Shown piece by piece: positions 32,890 through 46,960 of a stretch of DNA of 64,000 nt (positions are counted from its first letter, which is position 1; every line of letters starts with the position of its first letter). The notes under the pieces were generated by a model, which saw only the letters and a program-made list of their open reading frames with translations, was not told the origin of the DNA and made no database searches. The stretch lies in NCBI GenBank assembly GCA_003439945.1, contig QVRM01005430.1:183072-247071 (forward strand), in the 5' to 3' direction. The DNA is from Dermanyssus gallinae (taxonomy: Eukaryota > Arthropoda > Arachnida > Mesostigmata > Dermanyssidae). The position numbers were made by a program, and so were the translations under genes.

Positions 32890-33731
32890 AGCTGTACTGT
32901 CTTTACTGCCTGAACTACACGTCGGTTGCTTCTTCCAAAGGCAGCTTAGCTCCCTGCTGCTGTGTACCAGTAACTACCTTGTTTACCGTCAACCGTTCTT
33001 TCCGCACGAACACTGACTCTGCTTCTTTGACTGCATCGTTTAGCGTCCTGAAAGTGTCTGCCTTGTGCAAGACCTGATACCTACGTGGTCGTCCTTGATC
33101 CCCGCTGGTGAACTGTACTAGCAGTACTGTCGTTAGGAATTCATTGGCCATTCGCAATCGTCCGCGTTTCTTCGTAACCTGCGTGCGAAGTCTTTAATTT
33201 GCTCACCTTCCTCTTGTTTAGCGCCTGGCACTCAACTCTTTTTACCCACTTTGATGTACCTCTGGTATAGATGAAGTCCAGGGCAGCCAGAAGTCGTACG
33301 TCTTCTTTGATGGCTCATCTGGAAATATCTGGTCCCAGCAGCTTCTGGTACACTGTGGATGAAAGGTGGCTTAGCAGACCTAGAGCAGGTTTGCTCTCGG
33401 GGTACTCGTTATGCTCGATAAATTCACGAAAGAGACACCGATATGTAGACCACGGCATCTCTTCTTCCACGAATCTTTCGAAGTGGGGCAATGTTCGATC
33501 GTTTTCCATGATGCTTCCGTCTTTTTCCATCGTGGAATTTTTGTGAACGATGTAGTTGCCGAAAGAAGTAGTAGTAGTAGAAGTTGTAGCGATGTAGTTG
33601 CCGAAAGAAGTAGTAGTAGTAGAAGTTGTAGCGATGTAGTTGCCGAAAGAAGTAGTAGCAGAAGTTATAGCAGTAGCAGGCACGTCCTTCAGACATAACA
33701 GGTTAACCTGTTTCCGTTTGAAATATGGCAC
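32890..33731 (-). pseudogene. gag capsid region, frameshifted
   Basis: The frame at 33731-33315 contains FERFVEEEMPWSTYRCLFREF and an LLSHLSS segment typical of Ty3/gypsy capsid. A second frame at 33157-32915 continues the capsid after a break. A 42-bp tandem repeat lies near its N-terminus. Confidence 0.75.
33549..33665. repeat. 42-bp tandem repeat inside gag
   Basis: GATGTAGTTGCCGAAAGAAG plus a run of TAG/AAG triplets and TTGTAGC is present about 2.8 times. The first two units are identical. The length keeps the gag frame. Confidence 0.9.
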
Positions 33732-33806
33732 CCTGCCAATCTCGAAAGTAGAAGTAAGGCTTGAAGAAGGGTCGGTCCGTTCGTAACCACTTCGTCGCCA
33801 CTACTA

Positions 33807-34308
33807 TGTAGTTGACCTGTGACGTACGTTTGTATTAGTTGCGACCATACCATCTTCGTCGCCACGTATATGTACTCGAACTGTACACACTGACGTAATG
33901 ACTTATCTTGTTGTCTATTCAACTTAGACTAGCCGAGTGCGTATGAACCCACACGATCGCCTACGGTCACCTGTAGAGTGTCACACACATACATTCTCTG
34001 TAGTGCTTTTTCTGCACCCTGTGTCAGCTGTATTTATTACAGATTCTTCTCGAATGCCGTAGATTCGTCTCGGTAAAAGTAGACATCTCTATCGATCTCG
34101 ACGTTTCTCGTACCTACCCGTAAATAGCCGTTCGCCAGCACGTCGCCAGCCGACAGTCGTGTGTCTAAAAAAAATACTTTTCGGGCTGAACCTCTGCCAC
34201 GGGACTGCTTTTCGCAAAGCTTCATAGACGGACCCCCATAAATACAAATGTGCAACGGTGAGATTCGAACCCGCGCACAGTCGTGTGTCTGCCTGAACTT
34301 GGTCAGAC

Positions 34309-34314
<6 letters not shown>
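33807..34314 (-). repeat. 5' LTR (right copy) with SINE insertion
   Basis: Starts TGTAGTTGACCTG and ends TCAGACACAACA. Compared with the left LTR it holds an extra block at about 33848-33887 and a SINE1 piece at 34167-34276. Confidence 0.85.
34167..34276 (-). mobile_element. SINE1, 5'-truncated, inside the LTR
   Basis: It contains box B (GGTTCGAATCT) and the SINE1 body to the AAAAGTATTTTTTTT end, but lacks the first ~60 bases. The 14-bp ACAGTCGTGTGTCT flanks it exactly (34153-34166 and 34277-34290). Confidence 0.92.

Positions 34315-34371
<57 letters not shown>
34315..34371. repeat. (AT)n microsatellite
   Basis: A TA run that directly abuts the LTR element's right end. Confidence 0.95.
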
Positions 34372-34373
<2 letters not shown>

Positions 34374-34379
34374 CAAGCA

Positions 34380-35025
34380 ATTTGTTACAATCGTTATATA
34401 TGTGTAGGGCTACTGCGAGATCACCATTAGCTGGCAGAGTTTCTACTCACTGCAGCGACATTGCCTTGTTGTGCACTAACTAATGGACAGCCATTTGGCG
34501 AAAAATTGCCTGACCGTCGATCTTTTATCTCTATCACCTCTCTCTGGCCGCATATTTTAGCAAATCCACTGTGCGATGTCCCGCGATAACGAGCGTCTTA
34601 AGGGCTACGGGCTACACTACATATATAGCTAGGCTCCGGCTATTCACTTCTGCCGGGTTGGCTAAAGGCCCGCTAATAATACTCTGCTCCTGCCAAAAAA
34701 GGCGCGAGGGTGTCCTACACCGTTAAGTTACCTAGAAGAAGGGATGACCGGCTTGCCACTGCGTCAGAGACATACCATCAGACCGCAGTCCTGAACCTGT
34801 TGGTTGTCTCCTGCAAGAGATGCAAGACAACTGTAGGGCTCTGACTAGAACTTTGTTTACCGAGACATTTCTGGTGTTCCAGCACTTTGAGCACAACTAA
34901 TGCAAAGCCTTCTAGTTTCAAGCACCAACTGTAGCACATGTACGGCCCTCCCAGCGTCAAACAATCTCTTACGCGCGCTAAAGTATGTGAACAATTTTTG
35001 TGTAAGAGGGGGAATCAAAAACTCT
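34380..35025. other. no gene recognised
   Basis: I see no coding frame or repeat of note here. Confidence 0.5.
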
Positions 35026-35029
35026 CTCT

Positions 35030-35520
35030 CTATATATATATATTCTAGTTTTTTAGGTCCCTTTAAAATAACTCCCACCCACTGCAATGCATTTGTGCGA
35101 CTTTTTTCTAACTCTTCGAAGCATTTTTAAACGCGCCCTTTGGAATAGAGTTGAATTGCTCCTGCGATTTTTTATCCATTCGATTAGCCTCGAAACGTTG
35201 TCCATCAATTTTGTTTGTCTATGTTAACAGAAAAGATTCCACGGAGCCAAGTTTTCATCAAACAATTCGAAATTAGTAAAGATCTGTACGCCGGTGCGTT
35301 ACCGTGACGGTGGACCCAATAATTGTTTGCCCAGAGTTCAAGCCTCTTGCGCTAGACATGCCAGCGCAATCATGTTAACATTTCGCGGTTATATACCTTG
35401 ACGTAGTACCAGGTGGCATAATCATGCAGTTCAAAAAAGTCCAAATAACCTTAGTTTTGCATCTGCTCTGTACAGATTTCTTTGATTGACTCTCTTTTGG
35501 AAACACCACTGGAAGGATCG
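35030..35520 (-). pseudogene. mariner-family transposase remnant C
   Basis: The minus strand carries RKRLELWANNYWVHRHGNAPAY near 35355-35290, matching the mariner segment around the second catalytic Asp (replaced by Gly here). The C-terminal end KCIAVGGSYFKG is near 35092-35057. Stops and frame changes occur between them. Confidence 0.8.
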
Positions 35521-35989
35521 GTATTGAGCTCGTAACCATAAAACCATGATCCGTTTCCTGTAATCACTCTCGGAAGCAATCCAGGGTCTTCTGCTACCGC
35601 CTGAAGGTTTAATTTGGATATTTTCCCACAGAAGTTTATTTACCGGAAATTCAATGTTTTCGGAGCAAACTTTGCTGCCAGTGTTCTGTCGTTAAAACAT
35701 TTGTTCAGACTGTTACAACTGATCCATAAGAAATCTCAAACTTCTCAGCTATCTCCACTTGAGTACAATACCCCGAACATCAACGCTTTCTTCTGTTATT
35801 GACGTCGGGGGTAAAAGTAGCACGTCCATCGCGAAATCCACGGCACCACGTACACACTATGATTCGGAGCACTACTTGATCGCAATAAGAAGATATGGTT
35901 TGGTTTATTAACACAGAACTTAATGCAGATTTATTGCTAACCAAACTTAAACAATAAAACGCCGACATTTAAACTGTACTAGCTACATA

Positions 35990-38640
35990 CAGTTTAAATT
36001 TATGAAGAGGAATGGCATTCCGAGCAAAACAAACCGGAAAACCTTAATGGACCTAGATAGAAAACACTGTTTTGGCTTTTTAAATGCTATTTGCTTTTTT
36101 TCTTACATTTATTTGCATATTTTGACGAGTACGTTTGATCTTCTCTTTTCTTCTCGGTTGACATCTGAACATCTTTAGTTCGCCTCATACATTCGTCACT
36201 TCCTCAGTCAAACGCCTGGACTACCTTTTGCGTTATATTCACTTTTTTTTCTTTATACAAACTTTTTACATTTTATTTATATTTTTACATATTTCATATA
36301 TTAGCATTTTTATGGCAGTTTTTCGTTGGATTTTTATACATTTTTATGAACATTTTCTTTTCTCCATGGTTGTCATGGTTTAGGTCTGTCAAGGTGTGCA
36401 GATGATGATGGTAATATTTAAGATAACGCAGACACGCAAAGGCGATGTAAAGTTGTCGCCCCTGTACGCTGAGAAGATTTTTGTTTCGTATGAGAAAACT
36501 CCATTGTATGGAAGAGCAACCTGCCATCTTTCTCAGCCCGTTGTATGTCTCACGTCTTGACTTGAAGGCCTATAATCAACCCGCAAGCGGTCTTCTCGGC
36601 GGACCTCACAGTAACCTCGCAGAGCCACAACGTGCAGTTCTGCCAAGTTCAGTTAAACTGAATAATGTTTAGCTTTCCTGTATCACCGAGAAAGCGCCTC
36701 ACTGGCCATTTTTTCCACCGCAAGCCTGCATAACGCCGAGTCACTTGCTCGGTACCGATCGGGTAATCAGACGCTGACGATAACCGAGAATCAGTTCTTA
36801 AGTGCCGCCACTCGTCTTTGTTTGCCGTGGTTCCGGAGGATATTGTGCTGTTATTTCAGGCCAGCTAAAGAGGAGATACACGTAGAAACAAGCGCTAAAG
36901 CTATTCAAAGCTGGTGAGAACCAATTGGTGTTCGTGACACCAATCACAGCGAAAATAGGCGAACAAGTAAACAAGAAAATGAACAAAAAGTAGTCCCAAA
37001 AGTATACTGAATGCGTGACACCAAACTGCTATACAGAGAGCGATAAGCCGGATGGCTTTCTTCTCTTTTGTCTTTACAGTACAGTCTTTACAGTTGGAAC
37101 AGCTGCATTGTATTGCTGCGCCGTAGATGTGGCTGATTGTATTGGCTTTAATGTGATAACACAGGCCCACATACGCTGGCTAGGCGAACGCCGGATATGC
37201 TCTGGCAAGCAGTTCTGGTGTCTGATAAACAAAACATGGAGGCTCCTTGTCGGGCATTGCAACAGGTGATGGATGGCTCGTAGGTAGATGGGGGTTGACA
37301 AAATATCGTAATTCGGTTGTGTCTGTAGTTCCTCAGTCACTCAAATCTTATTACGGCAATACAATGGTTAATAAATTACAGATGATAACGACGATGGTAA
37401 TGCACGGTATATTTACAACGCTCAGCCCTACTTGTTCTCAGCCTTCTCGGTGACGAACCGCACCTGACTCGGCGAACGCATGTCCAACACACGACGTGTA
37501 TAATTCTAATCTGACTACGTGTATTCATTTACCAACGAATGTGGCTTAAGTTGGTCTAGCCGACGAGGAAATATGAACGTTCATCAGGGATTATCCAACC
37601 CATGGTAGCATTCTGCGCCTAATGACTCGCCATTGGCCAAATGATACGACAACTCTCGCTGCAAAAAGCAGATGATGAAGCCGATTGACTGCCAACACAC
37701 TGAGATACGATAGTTAGTACGCAAATTGAACCAAGCGTTGCCCTATGCTGAACGGGACTGCTTTGTAACCGGGCTAAATGATACAGACGTTTGCTAACGT
37801 CGAAACGGTGTGCTTATCGATCCCCTGAAACATAGCGCCCGCACACGCCTCACATCTCCGGTACAGGCACAACAATCGTATTCTCCTCTGACTTAATTCG
37901 TTCGTATTAGCCAATCTAGAGATGCTTGTTGCTCATTTTCATGGTTATTTCCGACAATCTTATAAAAAGGGGTTTCTTTCTCGCTTTACGCCATTGTGCT
38001 TCCAAACTTTCTCTCTCGGTCTCTCCCCCCTTTCAAGAGGCCAATGTCGACGCGATTGATGTCATCACACACACGGCGTCGCCACATTTTCTTAACGCTC
38101 GTATAAACAATTATGTAGCTAATTTTCAACGCACGATAAACATTTTGGGCGGAGCGAGCGAAAGCGAGAAAGCATCGCGAAATAAAAAGGAACTAACAAC
38201 TATAAGAGTAAGGACTCAGCTTTGGTTCATCGGTATTCGGGCAAGAAGGCATACACTCTTGCTTGAAGAGCGTCGCTCGAGCGACAAGGAACTACTATAA
38301 CTGCCGCGAAGGGATGCAGGTGTGTGTGTATGTCTGCGTGAAGAAGTGCGGCTCTGTGATCTGACGCGGAGCGCAACAAGTATCTATAGACAGCCAGCAG
38401 CTTGTTTCTATAGCTACCATCGTCTGTGGAGACGGCCACATAACGACACCAAGCTGGCTGGCCCCCACCCGCTCAAATGCGCAGCTAATCGAATGCTCTC
38501 TTTAGATGGTGGGAGTAAGTAATGACAACAAAACAAAACAGAAACATATTGCCATTCCATCGTTCGTTTCTGGTTCGTTGCAAACACTGAGGTCGCACGA
38601 CCTAATCGGAGAGGCCCAGCACCTCACACGGCAAAGCTAG
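35990..38640. other. no gene recognised
   Basis: AT-rich sequence with T-rich patches (36060-36320) and no supported frame. Part of 38500-38650 is probably the cyclin-I 3' UTR, but I see no AATAAA on the minus strand close by. Confidence 0.5.
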
Positions 38641-38654
38641 AAGGACGGGCTCGT

Positions 38655-41141
<2,487 letters not shown>

Positions 41142-41435
41142 GACAGCAGCTGCCGTCGACGATGACGGCTGCTCGACGTCGTAACGAATGATGCGCAATC
41201 TGCAATGATGGACGATGAGGGACCTACGAGGTCCCGCCGTGTGAATCGCTACCGACCGCGCGACAAGATCTGCAAATCGCAACAGTTGGCGCAGCACAAA
41301 TCAAAAGAAAAAGATGCAGCCGGTGAGCAACCGAGTGAACAACCTTCCCGGAACTCGAATGGCAAATGTGTTTCGATCGTGCGTACACTCACGCATTTGA
41401 CGTACTAAATCGTACAACAGCTCGATTGAGTTACC

Positions 41436-41507
41436 ATCAGTATATATATATATATATATATATATGTGTATATATATACATATATATATGTATATATATT
41501 AATGTGT

Positions 41508-41570
<63 letters not shown>

Positions 41571-41606
41571 GTGTATATATATATATTTATATAAATATAT
41601 ATATAT
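41436..41606. repeat. (AT)n cluster upstream of cyclin-I
   Basis: Several TA runs with GTGTA and TTAATG interruptions. TATATTAATGTGTATATATAT occurs twice (about 41490 and 41564). A further TA run is at 41770-41809. Confidence 0.9.
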
Positions 41607-41766
41607 TTTTTTTATGGAACCGTCTTCTCTGGACGGCAAATTTATTTTAGTTCAATAACTCTTCATTGAGCTTGAAATTTCCATTATTACATACATTCAA
41701 ACAATTCTAACTATTCAGGTAATTTTGCAGAAAAAGCTATCGCCCGTGTCTGAATATATATTTTTC

Positions 41767-41813
<47 letters not shown>

Positions 41814-41829
41814 CTGGGCGTAGGCGTAC

Positions 41830-42709
41830 GTGACTTCGAATGTGTGTAGCGTTTCTAGCAGCCCGAATCAGCTGACGGCGCGCAGGTTGTTCGGCTGGCA
41901 GTCGCCAGGTGGCGCCACTTACACGTCACGACGACTGCCCTGACCTGCCCCGACAGCAAGAGCAGAGGTGAGCTGCTACTATGCCACAAATAAAGTGCTT
42001 GATGGTGATTACAGCCTATCATGTACAGCATATTTATTACAGCTATCGGGTGTTGAGAACGGGTGGATAGCAAGCATGTCAGGGCGGACGGTGGATCGAT
42101 GCGCGTATTCGTACAGATGTGTAGGAGAAGACCTCCTACATCATAGTAGCCACTGTACAGAGAACGATTTCGAACGCATTCGATTTGCACGGTAGGACCG
42201 ATCGACGCCCCTAGCATGGCGTAGTATGACACTACAGAAAAGCAAACCCCGATTTGCGATTAGAGTGAACTTATAGGTGGTAGCAAGAGCTTTCATTAAC
42301 ATCCAACCGCACCAGCAACAGCAGCAACGAAAGCGGATTCGCGTTAAGCCTACAACGACATCAGCAGCGGCAAACACAGTGACGTCAGACGATAGTCGTT
42401 GTGTGAATGCTTCGCACACCACACAGGTTCACACAATTGCGTCAGACAAATTCCGTTCAGACCAGCAGAAGCAAACAAGAAAATTGTTCGTCGACAAGCG
42501 AAAAACAGCTCAGCAAACGTTTGCCTCCTTTTCGTGTCTTCACTTTTTCGTAGCTCTTTCACGTAGACAAAACTGTCTAGGTCAGGATCGTCTACGTCGT
42601 TGCAAGTTGCTTGATTGCAGCACCGAAATAAATAAGCACCTTAACCACCACCACAACTACTACTACTACAACTACCACCTACAAATACAAAGCGTGAATA
42701 TTCTTAGGC

Positions 42710-42765
<56 letters not shown>

Positions 42766-42965
42766 CGATACCAGCCATCAGGACAGGAAATCATGAAATT
42801 TCGTCGAACTTCTGAGAACAATCTTTAAATCTCGTTATTCATGTCTGCTGTATGGGGATGCGATTCTTTTACGGTAGAGGGCACAAGGAGGGTAGAGTTA
42901 GAGTGACGGAGATGGGTGCAAAATGCACACAACATACAACGAGAGAAATAATAAAGATAAATACA

Positions 42966-43011
<46 letters not shown>

Positions 43012-44401
43012 ACGAAGGCACAAAGAGGTCATGTCAGTTACGTTCGTTCTATGGAAATCAGTCGTCAACGGCCAATGGAAGCAGGTCGAAACCGCCTCGG
43101 ACCAGTTCGACGGTCATGAATAGTGACAGCTTCGGAACAGCCATCCTGATTGTCCTGTGTCCTCTGTTTGACTATGGCGCGCCGGCGGTAGCAACAAATA
43201 GAAAAATCCCCCCTCTCTAAGAAAGCGAATGAAGAATGATTGACTTCTTCTCTGACCGTGGTTGGTCCTGTTGTAGGACAAGACTGGCTAGCAGGCTGGC
43301 TGCCCATGTATGAACTGTATTTTCAGACGATGATGTCAAATCTCTAACCGATTTCGTCTTTGTACGTAGTACCGCGATCTGTTTTTCAAGCGATCTCCCA
43401 ATGAAGCGCCAATGAAGCGCCAAGACGACCGAATTGAACTGAGCTGCCAGCCTCGAGACGGATATGAAGGAAAACTGTTTCCGACCCACAGACAGTTTGT
43501 TTGACTGATTTTGACGCGATAGCGAATCAGTAGCAGAAACAACAAGAACAACAACAACAACAACAACAGCCCAACAAAGGTCCAACGGGGTCGCCTTAGA
43601 GAAAGGTTCTCCTTCTTCTGAGGTACACCCATACATGTAGGTATGTTATGTACTGTGTCTTTTTTGCGTCAATCGTTACCTCACTGAGCTAGACTGATTC
43701 GACAGCAACTCCTGCAGCAGGCTTTTCTTCTCATCATAATGCACGCTGCTAGTTGTTAGCTAGTTTCCTCACTCAACATTGCTTCGAACGAATTGTATCG
43801 TACGTATTCTCGTCGCCACACACTCACAGATTAGACACAGCTTTGACGCGCGAACTACTTAATATATGGCCTAACAACAATAAATGCGCACTTTCAATTC
43901 CACCTGAACTTGTCGGTGAACGTCGTCGTCGTCCTAAATCGAACAGGCGTCCGAATCGAGACATTTCGTCGACTCGTCTACCCACTACTACTACTATGAA
44001 GCCGCTGCCTACCAACCACTACATCTCGCAGATCCACGTCGCAACAGCGTTCGTTGCAGGGGGGTTCTCTAGGATCTCTGCTCGGTTGCGTCAGCTCTAT
44101 TTTCTACATTCTGTCTGTTCATTCTGACCTGTCTCTCTCTCTCTCTGTCTATGTCTACACCCTCCTGCTACCACTATCGCCAGTACGAAGTACTTACTAC
44201 CGTCGGATCATTATGCCTTTCTACGCTACGAGCCCTTAGCCAAATAGGCCATAAGATCACGGTGCTGTTGTGCTCAGGAGACAATTTGGAAATTCAGTCC
44301 ACTTCAGAGGAACACAGGGAAAATTGTAATAGAAAAAAAATCAAATAGAAACATGTATATATAATAATCAATGTACACGCAAAAAGAGCAGACTCACATA
44401 C

Positions 44402-44445
<44 letters not shown>

Positions 44446-45400
44446 CGTGTGTCAGGGCGTACTGCACCAGTAACGCGATAGTTGAACTATGGGCGCCTAT
44501 CTCGATATCCCGAGGTGTTTCCAGAAACCTCCTCCGATGTCTCACCTAGACATCTAGTTGAGAGAAGATTCCAGCCATTCATTCGTGGGCGGGCGTCGCT
44601 CACACAGTCGTCATGATATCATCATACATACAGTCACCATGACGACGACGACGACGACGACGAACGACAACGACGATAAGTGTACCAACCAACAGAAATA
44701 TAGACACAGTTATCCTCAACCGCGACGACGACTCAACGCGGACGGTCAACGAAGAGATAGACAATTAACGAGATAAAACAACGACGAAGCCAACAACAAC
44801 AACAACAACAACGTTCTATGGCGCGTTCTGTATGCTCACAAGCCTGTGAACGTTGATTGCTCGTTTTGGGCGGCTGGTCCAATAATACAATCACTCATCA
44901 CTGAAAGGTATCCAAGCTAACAACTAGCGGGGCTCTGGCGCTACTTATGATTGTACTTACCACCAACAGAGGAGATCGGAGACGACAACGACGAAACGGA
45001 AATGATTTCCTCAATCCAATCGAAGCGGGGGTGGACGGAAGGGTCAAGGATCTGGTTAGTCTTCTTGGTGTAGGTCGTTGATTGATGTTGTAGGATGTTG
45101 ATTGAGTTTGCTTCCTTCTTCTCCTTCTCCTTCTTCTGCTGCTTCGGCTTGCTCTGAGTTTTCAGAGTTCCTGAAGTTTGCAGAAGCAGCACAAAGGTCG
45201 ATTGTAGGTGTGTAGGTTATCCAGTCAGTACACGGTGAAGTGGGAATCGAAGGGTCGGCAATCCAATCGTAGAGGGTGGATGGACAGGAATATGAAAGGT
45301 CCAGGGTAGAAGAGGCGGGTAGCGAGAACAACGGTAGTAGTAGTAGTAGTAGTAGTAGTAGGTAGATAGTACAGCAGCAACGGGGATCTGGGCCTTTTTT
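41830..45400. other. intergenic region 5' of cyclin-I, no gene recognised
   Basis: Contains (AT)n at 42715-42763, 42969-43001 and 44403-44440, AAC arrays (43548-43568), an ACG array (44640-44668) and CAA (44791-44812). A strong minus-strand splice donor consensus (GGTG|GTAAGTAC) ends at 44961 without a recognisable coding exon. It might mark an untranslated exon. Confidence 0.5.
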
Positions 45401-46873
45401 CTTCAGTTGGCTGATGCAAGTTCTTCGTTGTCGTCGTCGTCGCTGTTGTTGTCTTTTTTCTTCTTGTCTGCCGTCTTGGTCTTCTTTTTCTTTTGCTCTG
45501 CTGTCTTTGTCTTGTTCTTTTCTTCTTCTTCTTCTCGTTGTTGTTGTTGTTGTTTTCCTCCGTCGCCTTTGTCTTGTGTTCTTTTTCTTCTAGTCCGTTG
45601 TGTTCTTCCTTCTTGTTGTTGACTTCAGCTGTCTCTGTCTGACCTCTTTCTTGCTGCTCAGCAGGCGGCAGCAGTGGCCCAGTAGCACCACTACCCAGCA
45701 GTAGCAGAGAGCGAGAGCTTGTTGGTTCGAAGCTGCTGGTGGTGGTTCCACCGCCCGCACCAGCGCCTGCAGCGGCACTGAAGCCGCCCTACGAGATGAG
45801 GAGGGAGCCTTCTGCTGCTGCTGTCAAACCTTCCTCACATACTGCTCGGCTAGGCTGCTGCTGCTGCTACTGGTCGGGTCGGGTCGAGTTGAGTTGAGCC
45901 GAGTCGACGAGCGAACGCCGACGACGACTACAACAATCTGACGGCCACTACTATGGCTGTTCTGGCTGCTGCTGCTGCTGCTGTGAGCCGTCAGCAACGC
46001 TCGATCGCTGCCGCCGCGGCTGTGCTGCTGCTGCCGCTGCAGCGGCCGCCAACAACACAACAACAATAACAACAACAACGTCAGCAGCAGCAGCAGCAAC
46101 AATGACGCCAACAACGAACGTCACCGCTATGATCAGGGCGGCTGCTACTCTGCCACCCGATAACATCAGCAACAACAACAGCAGCAGCAGCGGCAGCGCC
46201 ACCGCCAACAGCAGCAGCAGACGCTGCCCTAGCAGCAGCAGCAACAGCATCAACCTCAGCAACGGTGCAACGAAGATTCACAGCAGCAGCAGCAGCAGCA
46301 GCAGCGGCAGCAACAGTAGCAGCAGCAGCAGCACCAAATACTACAATTATGATATTAACGCTGGCCGTTGTTGTTGTTGCTGCTGCTGCTGCTGCTGTCA
46401 CAGTGACAGCAACATCGGCTGCCAGTCTGTCTGGCAACTCAAACTTTCCAACCAGCAGCACCAGCAGCAACAGCAACTACCTACAAACTGCCGCCGCCGC
46501 CGCTGCTGCCGCCAATAACAACAACACTAGCGGCGGCGGCGGCGGCCGCTGCAGCGGAACCACCCGCTGCAGCGGCGGCGGCAGCAGCAGCAGCAATAGC
46601 AACAACTACCTACAAACTACCACCGCCGCCGCTGCCGCCACTAACAACAACACTAGCGGCAGCGGAGTCAGCGGCGGCCGCTGCAGCAGAACTACCCGCT
46701 GCAGCAGCGGAATCATCCCCCGCGACAGCGGCGGCAGCCAAAATATCCGCCGCAGCGGCCGTCGCAGCAGCAACTACAGCGGAACTACCCACCGCCACGG
46801 CGGCCGCGGCGGCGACGACAGCGGTCGTAGCAGACGACACGAATCAACCGAACAACGGCCTATCACGACGATA

Positions 46874-46904
<31 letters not shown>

Positions 46905-46960
46905 CAACAACAACAACAACAACAACAATACAGACAGGCAACGGACGCACACTGTAATAT
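45320..46960. repeat. compound trinucleotide repeat block, GC-rich
   Basis: TAG/GTA, CTT/TTG, CTG/CAG, GCC/GGC, AAC and ACG arrays follow each other for 1.6 kb. Long frames are open on both strands simply because the repeats lack stops, including a 230-codon plus frame at 46265-46957 made of Ala, Ser, Asn, Gly and Thr runs. I see no domain, splice pattern or codon signal that favours translation. A 5' UTR or regulatory CpG-rich block is another possible reading. Confidence 0.65.
46466..46727. repeat. tandem duplication of about 128 bases
   Basis: The block beginning AACTACCTACAAACT and containing AACAACAACACTAGCGGC and CGGCCGCTGCAGC occurs twice in succession at about 85-90% identity by eye, starting near 46475 and 46603. 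Confidence 0.75.

Larger units (their letters stand above)
31088..34314 (-). mobile_element. Ty3/gypsy-type LTR retrotransposon, internally deleted
   Basis: Two related TG...CA repeats flank a minus-strand interior with gag (about 33731-32700), a CCHC knuckle region, an aspartic protease, the first residues of reverse transcriptase and the end of integrase. The element is about 3.2 kb, against the usual 5-7 kb, because most of pol is missing. A polypurine-like GTGGGGGAC precedes the 3' LTR, and a TGGCGACGAAG primer-site candidate follows the 5' LTR. Flanking (AT)n prevents a sure target-site call. It cannot encode its own polymerase. Confidence 0.85.

Noticed and set aside
46265..46957. 230-codon open frame as a gene
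   Set aside because: It consists of trinucleotide repeats without stops; opposing frames on the other strand are equally open. There is no domain or splice support, so it is listed as a repeat and a finding only.
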